Source of the DNA: Chloroflexota bacterium
GTDB taxonomy: Bacteria; Chloroflexota; Anaerolineae; DTPP01
Direction of reading: 5' to 3'
DNA length: 7,334 nucleotides
Assembly: GCA_012514615.1 (NCBI GenBank)
Contig: JAAYZY010000421.1
Location: 1 to 7,334 of the forward strand
Each line of letters starts with the position of its first letter. The first letter of the stretch is position 1. The position numbers were made by a program, and so were the translations under genes. This document shows positions 1 to 6,557 of the stretch, piece by piece. The notes beneath the pieces are model-generated. The model did not search any database. It was not told the DNA's origin and saw nothing but the letters and a program-made list of their open reading frames with translations.

Positions 1-651
1 ACCGGCCTCACCGCCGACTGCACCGGCCTCACCATCGACCCTGAGACCAAGAACCTGCTGCAGACGCGCCCGGCCTTCGGCGGCAACATCATGGCCACCA
101 TCATCTGCCCCAACTACCGCCCACAGATGGCCACCGTCCGCCACCGGGTCTTCGAGATGCCCACCCCGACCGACGGCCGCAGCGGCGAGGTGGTCCGAAA
201 GCCAGCCATTCTCACCGAGCCGGAGATCGACTCCAAGGTGGTGGACTTCCTCATCGAAGAGGGAGAGGTGAACTTGGCCGACGCCAAGATCATCGTCTCT
301 GGCGGCCGGGGCGTGAAAGGCCCCGAAGGCTTCGAGCCGGTCCGCGAGCTGGCCAACGTCTTGGGTGGCGCACTGGGCGCATCCCGCTCGGCCGTGGACG
401 CCGGGTGGATCCCCTACGCCCACCAGGTTGGGCAGACCGGCCGCACCGTCCGCCCGGACCTCTACATCGCCTGCGGCATCTCAGGGGCCATCCAGCATCT
501 GGCCGGCATGCAGACCTCCCGTGTCATCGTGGCCGTCAACAAGGACCCCGAGGCGCCCATCTTCGGCGTGGCCGACTACGGCATCGTAGGCGACCTTTTC
601 CAGGTGGTGCCGGCCCTGACCGAAGCGTTCCGCAAGCGCCTGCACAAGTAG
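1..651 (+). CDS. etfA: Electron transfer flavoprotein alpha subunit, 3' part (5' end outside window)
   Basis: EtfA pairs with EtfB to form a soluble flavoprotein that carries electrons between acyl-CoA dehydrogenases or other flavin enzymes and the quinone pool or ferredoxin. The frame is open from base 1, so 216 C-terminal residues are visible; the ATG at 91 is internal (Met in NIMATII), not the start. The fragment begins [13 protein letters not shown] and continues [13 protein letters not shown], both typical of the end of the EtfA N-terminal domain. The C-terminal FAD-binding domain follows: SGGRG (about residues 100-104 of the fragment), [11 protein letters not shown] (126-136), [20 protein letters not shown] (142-161), GAIQHLAGM (162-170) and NKDPEAPIF (180-188), which are the FAD-contacting segments of the family. 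The end RKRLHK is a normal EtfA terminus. etfB is probably just upstream. I cannot say whether it is an electron-bifurcating type, since that depends partly on EtfB. Confidence 0.97.
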   Translation, partial: TGLTADCTGLTIDPETKNLLQTRPAFGGNIMATIICPNYRPQMATVRHRVFEMPTPTDGRSGEVVRKPAILTEPEIDSKVVDFLIEEGEVNLADAKIIVSGGRGVKGPEGFEPVRELANVLGGALGASRSAVDAGWIPYAHQVGQTGRTVRPDLYIACGISGAIQHLAGMQTSRVIVAVNKDPEAPIFGVADYGIVGDLFQVVPALTEAFRKRLHK

Positions 652-667
652 CGCCGCCTGCGCATCC

Positions 668-696
668 CAGGGGGCGGCAGGTCGTGCTGCCCCCTG
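668..696 (+). terminator. Strong GC hairpin 16 bases after etfA, possible terminator or mRNA-end structure
   Basis: CAGGGGGC (668-675) and GCCCCCTG (689-696) are perfect inverted repeats, 8 bp of G-C-rich stem, and the loop can pair further (GGCAG with CTGCC is an alternative inner stem). It lies directly behind the etfA stop codon. No T-run follows (next bases CCGTCGCC), so it is not a classic intrinsic terminator. It may protect the 3' end of the etfA transcript or reduce read-through into the TPR gene. Confidence 0.4.
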
Positions 697-797
697 CCGT
701 CGCCGGCGCCCCTGTCCGGTCGCGCCCCTTGAGAGGCTGCTCAGCGCCGCGCCCAGATCCATCCAGAACGCTCATCAGGGGAAGGTGCCCGCCACAC

Positions 798-2297
798 ATG
801 GTTGCTGCAGCTCACCGCTGGCTGCTTGCTGGCCTGCTAGCCCTGCTGATGGCTGCGCCGCCCCCCACGTCGGCAGCGCCGGCGTGGCTGCGCGCCGGCG
901 ATCAACGCCTGGCCGCTGGCGACATCCTGGAGGCCGAACTCGCCTACGGGCGAGCCGAGGCTGCCGGAGCGCCGACCGAGGAACTCTGGCTGCGGAAGGG
1001 GCTCTGCTTGCTGGCCGAAGCCCGCCCAGACGACGCCGAGGCCGCCTTCGGCCAGGTCGTCGGAGGCCCACGCCTGGCCGAAGCCTGGATCGGGCGGGGC
1101 GACGTCTGGGCGCGCCGCGGCGATTTCGCCGCCGCCGCGGCCTGGTGGCAAGCCGCTGTGGGCCAAGGGGCCAGCCCAGAGGGTTGGCTGCGTCTGGGTT
1201 GGGCTGAGCTGCGGCGGGGCCGCTTCTGGCAGGCGCAGGAGGCCCTGGGGCGAGCCTGGGAGGGCGGCGAACAGTCCTGCGCCGCCAGCTACGGGCTGGC
1301 CGCCCTCTGGGCCCTGGCAGACACAGCGGCCGCGGCCCGCTGGCTGCAAGCCCCCTGCAGCGCCCCAGACGACCCGCACTGGACCTGGTGGCCCGCTGCG
1401 CACCCAGGCAGGCTGCAGACCGAGGCGTTGGCAGCCGCCCTGGCCCAGGCCGACCGGGCGGACGACGAGCCGGGACGCGCCGCGGCCTTGGGCACGGCGT
1501 TCACCCGCCTGGGGCTTCACCCCTTGGCCGAGCGGGCTTGGCTGGCGGCTGTGCAGGGACGGCCCAGCTGGGGCGCAGCCTGGGCCTACCTGGGGCATGC
1601 TCGCCTGGCGCAGGGCCGGCCCGCCCTGGATGCCCTGGAGCAGGCAGTGGCCCTCGAGCCCGACTCGCCCTTGGGCTGGTACTTCTTGGGGCGCTGGTTC
1701 ATGGTGCAGGGCGTGCCACAGGCCGCGTTGGCGCCGCTGCAGCAGGGGCTGGTGCTGGACCCCAACAACGCCGGCCTGCTGTTGGAGCTGGCAGCTGCGC
1801 ATCTGGCCCTGGGCGACTACCCGGCCGCCCTGCGCGCCTTGGACGAGGCTGTCGCCCAGCAGCCAGACGACGCTGCCATCTGGTTCGGGGCGGCCCGCCT
1901 GACGTTGGAGCACCTGCTGCAGGTGCCTGAACGGGGCCTGCCCGCAGCCGAACGGGCCCTGATCTTGGCCCCAGACCACGCCGCGGCCCACGATCTGGTG
2001 GGCTGGGGCGCCTGGCTTTCGGGCGATGAACCGCGGGCCCGCTGGGAAACGGACCTGGCCCTGAGGCTGGACCCCACCCTGGCCTCCGCGTGGTACCACA
2101 AGGCGGTGCAGGAAGCGGCCCAAGAGCGCGCGCTGACCGCCCGGCAGGCGTACATGCGTGCGGTTAGGCACGACCCCGAGGGGTTCTACGGTGACCGGGC
2201 GGCCAGGGCGCTAAGGGAGATGCAGGCCCGTTCAGGGCCGGGTGTAGGTCTCGATCGCTTCCTCGGCAAGCCGATGTTCACCCCTCCGCAGGGGTAG
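798..2297 (+). CDS. Exported tetratricopeptide-repeat (TPR) protein
   Basis: A 499-residue alanine-, leucine- and tryptophan-rich protein built mostly of helical TPR-type repeats. Residues 1-26 look like a signal peptide: one basic residue (R7), a hydrophobic core LLAGLLALLMAA, then PPPTSAA with a signal-peptidase-I-like Ala-x-Ala site near residue 26. Repeat-like units are visible at about 30-160 (for example GDILEAELAYGRAEAAGA and GRFWQAQEALGRAW) and more canonically at 240-475, with TPR signatures such as WGAAWAYLGHARLAQG, GWYFLGRWFMVQG and ALALRLDPTLASAWYHKAV and the LxPD/LDPN turn at unit ends. Residues 185-225 are less regular. TPRs are protein-binding scaffolds and no enzyme motif is seen, so the role is probably partner binding outside the cytoplasmic membrane. 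The ATG at 798 is chosen because it gives the signal peptide; the frame is open further upstream but overlaps etfA. The purine stretch AGGGGAAGG at 777-785 is a somewhat distant ribosome binding site (12 bases). The 3' end overlaps the convergent zinc-finger gene. Confidence 0.88.
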   Translation: MVAAAHRWLLAGLLALLMAAPPPTSAAPAWLRAGDQRLAAGDILEAELAYGRAEAAGAPTEELWLRKGLCLLAEARPDDAEAAFGQVVGGPRLAEAWIGRGDVWARRGDFAAAAAWWQAAVGQGASPEGWLRLGWAELRRGRFWQAQEALGRAWEGGEQSCAASYGLAALWALADTAAAARWLQAPCSAPDDPHWTWWPAAHPGRLQTEALAAALAQADRADDEPGRAAALGTAFTRLGLHPLAERAWLAAVQGRPSWGAAWAYLGHARLAQGRPALDALEQAVALEPDSPLGWYFLGRWFMVQGVPQAALAPLQQGLVLDPNNAGLLLELAAAHLALGDYPAALRALDEAVAQQPDDAAIWFGAARLTLEHLLQVPERGLPAAERALILAPDHAAAHDLVGWGAWLSGDEPRARWETDLALRLDPTLASAWYHKAVQEAAQERALTARQAYMRAVRHDPEGFYGDRAARALREMQARSGPGVGLDRFLGKPMFTPPQG

Positions 2298-2678
2298 CTT
2301 CGCAGAAGTCGGTTGTTCCACTTCGTGGTGATCAGGGGCGCTCGCGCCGTTCTGGCGCAGCCAACGCATGTAGCAGCGCAAGCACATCCCCCTGGCGTGG
2401 TGTGGGCGGCTGGTGGTGCCGCACCCTCGGCAGGCCGAGAAGTCACGGGCCCATTCGCCGTCGTTTCGGCCCCCTTCCACCACGTATTCCGTCAGGGCCG
2501 GCAATCGATGCAGCAGCCGCAATCTGGCGTAGCACAGGGTGCACAGGCCGCGCCCACGGTGTGGCAGTTCCGTGGCGCCGCAGAGCTGGCACGAATCCCA
2601 CAACGGCGACCAGCGGCCGCGCCGTGAAACGGCCTCGCGCTCGCCTCGCCGGGTGCAAACCTGAGGGTGTACCGACAT
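2232..2678 (-). CDS. Small protein with two CxxC...CxxC zinc-finger motifs
   Basis: A 148-residue basic protein that I cannot assign to a named family. It carries two zinc-ribbon or treble-clef-like motifs with identical spacing C-x2-C-G-x11-C-x2-C-Y: C30/C33/C46/C49 and C83/C86/C99/C102. Both copies share a G after the second Cys, an H/R-RG stretch before the third Cys (HRGRGLC, HHARGMC) and a Tyr after the fourth, so they look like an internal duplication about 53 residues apart. Each motif is followed by an Arg/Leu-rich helix (ARLRLLHRL, MRWLRQNG). Such modules usually bind zinc and often nucleic acid or protein, so a regulatory or nucleic-acid-binding role is inferred. ATG 2678 is chosen over the open frame reaching 2885 because GGAGG (2688-2692) lies 9 bases upstream and because longer forms would overlap the preceding gene. 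That gene's stop ends 2 bases before this start, so translation is probably coupled. Confidence 0.82.
   Translation of the reverse strand: MSVHPQVCTRRGEREAVSRRGRWSPLWDSCQLCGATELPHRGRGLCTLCYARLRLLHRLPALTEYVVEGGRNDGEWARDFSACRGCGTTSRPHHARGMCLRCYMRWLRQNGASAPDHHEVEQPTSAKLPLRRGEHRLAEEAIETYTRP
2280..2308 (+). terminator. Two adjacent short hairpins at the TPR gene stop codon
   Basis: ACCCCT (2280-2285) and AGGGGT (2290-2295) form a 6-bp stem with a CCGC loop that includes the first base of the TAG stop. CTTC-GCA-GAAG (2298-2308) follows at once as a 4-bp stem. The next bases (TCGGTTGTTCC) are only mildly T-rich, so this is a weak terminator candidate. The same bases encode the C-terminal part of the convergent zinc-finger protein, so the structure could be accidental. 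Confidence 0.25.
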
Positions 2679-2680
2679 GG

Positions 2681-4951
2681 TCAACCACCTCCACCATGGT
2701 CCTCGCCGCGTCGGATCGCCGCGAGGAAAGGCCACAGACCGGCGCCAGGCAACGAGTCCACCTGGGGAGCGGCCGGATCCGAACCGCCGCAGGGGCGCAG
2801 AACAACGGTGAGCTGCTCCCCCTCCCCCACCTGCACGGGAATGACCTGCCCGCCCACGTGCAGACAGTAGCTGCCCGTCTTCCACAGCGGGATGTGGAAC
2901 CCACCGGCCCCGTGCCGGGCGTCGCTGCCGCTCCAGGTGGTCACGCAGTTCCCCTGATCGTCGCAGAGCTCGAGGCGCAGCCCGGGGCGAGGCAGAAGCC
3001 CGCCGAGCGCCGGGGTGCCGGGCCGCCTCTCCCAGACCGTCCGCCAGAGCGCTGGCCCCGACGTGTCCATCCCGGACGCCCGGCTGGCCGACGATTCGCC
3101 GCCATCGGCCGGGCGCTCCTGGAAGGAGACCTCCACCCAGTCGTCCTGCACCTCCACCACGAAAGACTGCTCCAAGAACCAGATGCGGTACGGCCCGTCG
3201 CTCCAGGCCAGCATCTCGAAGCCGCCCGCTCCCAGTTCCGGCTTGTCGCCGCTGCGGAGCTTCACGGCGTTGCCGAACGGGTCAGCGACCGTCACTTGGA
3301 TGTCGGCGCGAGGCAGCCGGCCCACGATGCGCCGCGGCCCATTGTGGCGCACTACGGTCATGATCCACGGTTGCGGTCGAGGCGCGGGCGAGGGCGATGG
3401 CCTGGCCGGGGCGCTGAGGCTCAAGCCTCCGTAGTAGTGGCCCAGAATCTGCTCTGCATCGGCCCCCTCCAAGGCCATCTGCACCGCCCCTTGGCGGCAG
3501 AGGCCCACGCCGTGGCCGTCCGGCTGCATTTCTGTACAGGTGCAGGGCGCCCCCTGGCAATAGGCGATCTCACGGCCCCAGGCCTCTCTCGCCGAGCGGG
3601 TCTGCCCGTCGCAATGCGGGAAGTGGAACGCGGCGGCCGGGACCCCATCGTCCAGCAAGACCACGGCGGCGGTCTGCTGGGCGGCTTCCTGTGCTGCCGG
3701 CGCCAGCTCAGCCCGCCAAGGTTGGCAGTGCTCTTGGGCGCACAGGGGGACAGGGCCATGGCGGGGAGCTAGCGTTGCCGCCGCGGCCAGGCTCCGAGCG
3801 GCGATGGCCAGGGCCCGCCGGGCCTCGGCCGGCAGATCTTCCCCGCCCAGAGCCGACACCACACCGGCCACATAGTCTTCCAGCGAGACCTCTACCGCTT
3901 TTCCGCCAGGCTGCAGCACAGCCACCGCTTCCGGCAGCGCCCTGGGGCGCGGCCGTTCCCCCTTGGCCATCCCCTTCAGCACGGTCACCGAAAGCGGCAA
4001 CGCCGGCGTCCCATCGGGCAGGAACCAGCGCTGGTTGGCGAAGCCACGGTTCTCGGCGGCCGAAAGCAGCCAGAAGCAGATGTTAAACAGGCAATCGGGC
4101 AGTGCGCCGTGCATCACCGCGCTGGCCATGGCGAAGCTGCCCTCAGCGTGACGCTCCAAATCCACAGGGGGGTAGTCATGGTGCTCGTAGACGCCGGGCT
4201 GAGGCCCGCCTTCGGTGGCCAGCAGCGGCAGTGAGCGCCCCAGGTGCTGGACGACGATCTCGTTGTACCATTCGAACTGGCGGAACCCCACATGGTCTTC
4301 GCACCCCGGCGGGCAATGGTAGGGTGTGGCGCAGGGCCAGGCAGCCCTTCCGCCCGCGCCCCAGGTGAGGGGCTTGTTGCCCGGGTAGTTGTGAATGGCC
4401 AGGGCCAGACGCTCGGTCAGATGGCGGTGGGCCGGCCGAGCCAACACCTCCAGGCATTCGTCCAGGAAGAGCAGGTCGCTGTAGTTGCCCCCTGGGGCCA
4501 TGGGCGTGAAGACGGGAATGATCCCCTCCACGGAATGGAACGTCTCCAGGCACGGGAGCAGCAGCTCCATGAAGCGCTCAGGCAGCCCTTCCGGCTCCCA
4601 CTCGTCCCACTCGTACTTCAGGTTCGGCTCGTTGTAGACGTGGAGGTAGTGCACGCCCCACTCGGCGTAGCGTTCGGCCGTGCGCCGCAGCATGGCCTGA
4701 TCCAGCGGCGCGACGGTGGGCGTGTACAGGCGCACAATCGGTTCGATCCCCTCCGTCAGCAGCCGGCGAACGAACGCCTCCTGCAACGGTTCGTCGGGCC
4801 GGGAGAGCAGCACCAGCCAGCGCACCCCCATCCCGCGCAAGTGCGGTAGGAAGTTGTCCAGATCGTGGTTTCGGTCGTGCAGGTAATCGGGGAACCAGTG
4901 GAAGCCGATTCCGGTATCCTGTGGCGGCCTTGGGTAGTCTGTTGCTCGCAT
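2681..4951 (-). CDS. Clan GH-A glycoside hydrolase-like / SpoIID (LytB) domain fusion with two C-terminal beta repeats
   Basis: A 756-residue multidomain protein. Residues about 10-330 resemble a TIM-barrel glycosidase of clan GH-A (GH5/GH39-like): GIGFHWFPDY at the first strand, YLHVYNEPN with E108 as likely acid/base, and LLATEGG with E247 as likely nucleophile. Residues about 352-512 are a SpoIID/LytB domain: LEDYVAGVV, EARRALAIAARSLA, RHGPVPLCAQEHCQ (H398, C404, H408, C409, the family's zinc-site pattern), FHFPHCDGQT and GHGVGLCRQGA...ILGHYYGG. SpoIID proteins cleave denuded peptidoglycan glycan strands. A Pro/Ser linker (513-528) leads to two homologous repeats, about 529-612 and 635-719, sharing LPR, GNxV, SG and GAGGF. 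There are 18 cysteines. No signal peptide is visible at the N-terminus (MRATDYPRPPQDTGIG), which is odd for a wall-acting enzyme. ATG 4951 has GAGGA (4959-4963) 7 bases upstream. The frame contains no hydrophobic segment just upstream. The polymer cleaved is unknown. Confidence 0.9.
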   Translation of the reverse strand: MRATDYPRPPQDTGIGFHWFPDYLHDRNHDLDNFLPHLRGMGVRWLVLLSRPDEPLQEAFVRRLLTEGIEPIVRLYTPTVAPLDQAMLRRTAERYAEWGVHYLHVYNEPNLKYEWDEWEPEGLPERFMELLLPCLETFHSVEGIIPVFTPMAPGGNYSDLLFLDECLEVLARPAHRHLTERLALAIHNYPGNKPLTWGAGGRAAWPCATPYHCPPGCEDHVGFRQFEWYNEIVVQHLGRSLPLLATEGGPQPGVYEHHDYPPVDLERHAEGSFAMASAVMHGALPDCLFNICFWLLSAAENRGFANQRWFLPDGTPALPLSVTVLKGMAKGERPRPRALPEAVAVLQPGGKAVEVSLEDYVAGVVSALGGEDLPAEARRALAIAARSLAAAATLAPRHGPVPLCAQEHCQPWRAELAPAAQEAAQQTAAVVLLDDGVPAAAFHFPHCDGQTRSAREAWGREIAYCQGAPCTCTEMQPDGHGVGLCRQGAVQMALEGADAEQILGHYYGGLSLSAPARPSPSPAPRPQPWIMTVVRHNGPRRIVGRLPRADIQVTVADPFGNAVKLRSGDKPELGAGGFEMLAWSDGPYRIWFLEQSFVVEVQDDWVEVSFQERPADGGESSASRASGMDTSGPALWRTVWERRPGTPALGGLLPRPGLRLELCDDQGNCVTTWSGSDARHGAGGFHIPLWKTGSYCLHVGGQVIPVQVGEGEQLTVVLRPCGGSDPAAPQVDSLPGAGLWPFLAAIRRGEDHGGGG
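2688..2692 (-). promoter_or_regulatory. Ribosome binding site of the zinc-finger gene, inside the preceding gene
   Basis: GGAGG on the minus strand lies 9 bases before ATG 2678, within the last codons of the glycosidase/SpoIID gene (which encode its Gly-rich end GGGG). It decides the start of the zinc-finger protein and suggests translational coupling. Confidence 0.75.
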
Positions 4952-4992
4952 CGGTGATTCCTCAGCCTTTTCCCTCAGGGCCTGTGCAGGTC

Positions 4993-5271
4993 TCAGCGGC
5001 TGCAGACCACTTTGAGGATCTTGCCCTCGTCGTCGGCCACCACCCGCACGATGCGGGTGGTCTTGCCGCCTTCATCCAGGGCGAAGGTCTTGCGGAAGGT
5101 GAGCGTGTGCAGCTTCTTGGCCCCACCGACGCCGGTCTTGCCGGTGGGCCCAGCCTGCTTGGGCGCCAACAGGCGCGCCGAGTAGGTGGGCTGCACCGCC
5201 TTCATCTCCGGGAAGCGGCGCCAGATGCTCTGCGTCACTTCCACCAGCCACTTGGGCTTTGCCATAGCCAT
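4993..5271 (-). CDS. Basic 92-residue protein of unknown function
   Basis: I do not recognise a family. The protein begins MAMAKPKWLVEVTQSIWRRF and carries 18 Lys/Arg against 7 Asp/Glu, so it is strongly basic. A Gly/Lys-rich loop (about residues 38-53: KQAGPTGKTGVGGAKK) separates an N-terminal part from a C-terminal stretch that looks like beta strands (LHTLTFRKTFAL, TTRIVRVVADDEGKILKVV). It has no signal peptide or membrane segment, so it is probably cytoplasmic, and the charge would suit nucleic-acid binding. It lies 30 bp after ftsZ and 41 bp before the glycosidase/SpoIID gene, so it is probably co-transcribed with both. AGGGAGG (5279-5285) sits 7 bases before ATG 5271, which favours this start over the second Met at 5265. 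The strong ribosome binding site and tight packing support a real gene. Confidence 0.8.
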   Translation of the reverse strand: MAMAKPKWLVEVTQSIWRRFPEMKAVQPTYSARLLAPKQAGPTGKTGVGGAKKLHTLTFRKTFALDEGGKTTRIVRVVADDEGKILKVVCSR

Positions 5272-5301
5272 GGAGACACCTCCCTGCCCGAGACGCCCCG
5301 A

Positions 5302-6495
5302 CTACAGAGCGCACGACACTCTGGCTGCCGGCTCAGCTTCCGCCGGCTCCAGCAGGCGGGCGCGTTGACGGCGGCGCAAGAAGGCGGGGATATCCAGCGT
5401 GTTCTCACCTTCCCAGGCCGGAGGGCCGGCCACTGGCGCCAACGACAGCCGCACCGGGGCAGGCGCTTCCCGTTGCGGTTCAGGAGCGGCCGCCTCGACT
5501 GGTTGTTCCTGCGGCAGTTCCACCACCGCCGTGTCGGCCCCGCCGATCCCCGTGGCCACCAGGATCACCTGGGCGCGTCCTTCCATCTTGTCATCCAGTG
5601 TGGTGCCGAAGATGATGTTGGTGTCGGGGCCCGCAGAGCGGGTGATGGCCTCCACCGCCCGGCTTACTTCTACCAAGCTCAGGTCCGACCCGCCGGTGAC
5701 GTTGATGAGCAGCCCCTTGGCCCCTTCCACCGAGCGGATGTCCAGCAGGGGGCTTCGCAGCGCCATCTCGGCCGCCACCACCGCCTTGTTCTCGCCGCGC
5801 CCCTGACCGATGGACATGAGGGCATAGCCCTGCTGGCTCATCACCGCGCAGACGTCAGCGAAATCCACGTTGATCAGGCCTGGCATGGTCACCAGCTCTG
5901 ACACGCCTTGAATGCCCTGCCGCAGCACGTCGTCAGCGATGCGAAAGGCGATATCCAGCGACACGGTCTCGCTGATCACCTGCAGGAGGCGGTCGTTGGG
6001 CACCACCAGCAGCGTATCCACGGACCCGCGCAGCTCGCGGATGCCGGCCTCGGCCACCATCTTGCGACGCTTCCCCTCGAAGCCGAACGGCTCCGTCACC
6101 ACGGCCACGGTAAGGATGCCCAGGCTGCGGGCGATACGCGCCACCACCGGCGCAGCCCCCGTGCCGGTGCCGCCGCCCATCCCCGCAGCCACGAAGACCA
6201 TATCGGCCCCAGCCACCGCCTCGCGGATCTCGTCGGCGCTTTCTTCGGCGGCCCTGGCCCCCACTGTGGGGTTGCCCCCGGCCCCTAGGCCGCGGGTGAA
6301 CCGCAGCCCAAGCTGAATCTTGGAGGGCGCTTCAGACATGCGCAGCGCCTGGGCGTCGGTGTTGGCCACCACGAACTCCACTCCCAGGATGCCGATCTGC
6401 ATCATCCGATCCACTGCGTTGCTGCCGGCTCCGCCCACACCGAAGACCTTGATCCGAACGGGTTGCATGGCGTTGACTCCGGTCTCGATGGTCAT
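5302..6495 (-). CDS. ftsZ: Cell division protein FtsZ
   Basis: FtsZ is the tubulin-like GTPase that polymerises into the Z ring at midcell and recruits the division machinery. The 397-residue product has the full family pattern: N-terminal RIKVFGVGGAGSNAVDRM (about residues 14-31), NTDAQAL (45-51), the GTP-binding tubulin signature GGGTGTGAAP (107-116), PNDRLL (166-171) and the T7 catalytic loop NVDFADV (209-215, usually NLDFADV) that completes the neighbour's GTPase site. A short Pro/Ala/Glu-rich linker (about 328-365) leads to the conserved C-terminal peptide DIPAFLRRR (368-376), the docking site for FtsA, SepF or ZipA-type partners. Unusually, about 20 more residues follow it. The start at ATG 6495 is chosen because AGGGAGG (6504-6510) lies 8 bases upstream and because family members begin shortly before RIKVxGVGG; the frame stays open to 6633 but that extension overlaps mraZ. 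The gene lies 62 bp after mraZ. Confidence 0.98.
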   Translation of the reverse strand: MTIETGVNAMQPVRIKVFGVGGAGSNAVDRMMQIGILGVEFVVANTDAQALRMSEAPSKIQLGLRFTRGLGAGGNPTVGARAAEESADEIREAVAGADMVFVAAGMGGGTGTGAAPVVARIARSLGILTVAVVTEPFGFEGKRRKMVAEAGIRELRGSVDTLLVVPNDRLLQVISETVSLDIAFRIADDVLRQGIQGVSELVTMPGLINVDFADVCAVMSQQGYALMSIGQGRGENKAVVAAEMALRSPLLDIRSVEGAKGLLINVTGGSDLSLVEVSRAVEAITRSAGPDTNIIFGTTLDDKMEGRAQVILVATGIGGADTAVVELPQEQPVEAAAPEPQREAPAPVRLSLAPVAGPPAWEGENTLDIPAFLRRRQRARLLEPAEAEPAARVSCAL

Positions 6496-6497
6496 CT

Positions 6498-6551
6498 TCA
6501 CTGCCTCCCTGTGCGCAAATCCTGTCGGGGCCCGGTCCGGCGTCCCCTCAT
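6498..6551 (-). CDS. Possible 17-codon leader ORF between mraZ and ftsZ
   Basis: An ATG at 6551 opens a 17-codon frame (MRGRRTGPRQDLRTGRQ, five Arg) that ends in TGA only 2 bases before the ftsZ start. AGGAG precedes it, but at only 2 bases, which is closer than usual and overlaps the mraZ stop. It could couple ftsZ translation to that of mraZ. It may equally be chance in GC-rich DNA. Confidence 0.2.
   Translation of the reverse strand: MRGRRTGPRQDLRTGRQ
6504..6510 (-). promoter_or_regulatory. Ribosome binding site fixing the ftsZ start
   Basis: AGGGAGG on the minus strand, 8 bases before ATG 6495. It is the reason to reject the longer open frame that reaches 6633. Confidence 0.8.
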
Positions 6552-6557
6552 TTCTCC

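Noticed and set aside
405..797. Upstream extension of the TPR frame through etfA
   Set aside because: It would overlap the certain etfA coding region and bury the signal peptide inside the protein; the extension is Arg/Pro-rich.
837..2171. 444-codon open frame on the minus strand opposite the TPR gene
   Set aside because: Gly/Gln/Arg-rich translation without family features; the plus strand has a signal peptide and TPR units.
2225..2239. GGCCC-GTTCA-GGGCC inverted repeat at the zinc-finger gene stop
   Set aside because: A 5-bp stem inside the TPR coding sequence without a T-run; likely chance in GC-rich DNA.
2679..2885. 69-residue N-terminal extension of the zinc-finger protein
   Set aside because: It lies inside the end of the glycosidase/SpoIID gene and is low complexity; GGAGG precedes ATG 2678.
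2402..3772. 456-codon open frame on the plus strand opposite the glycosidase/SpoIID gene
   Set aside because: Its translation is low-complexity Arg/Pro/Ala-rich with no motif, while the minus strand encodes clear domains. It is a GC-driven shadow.
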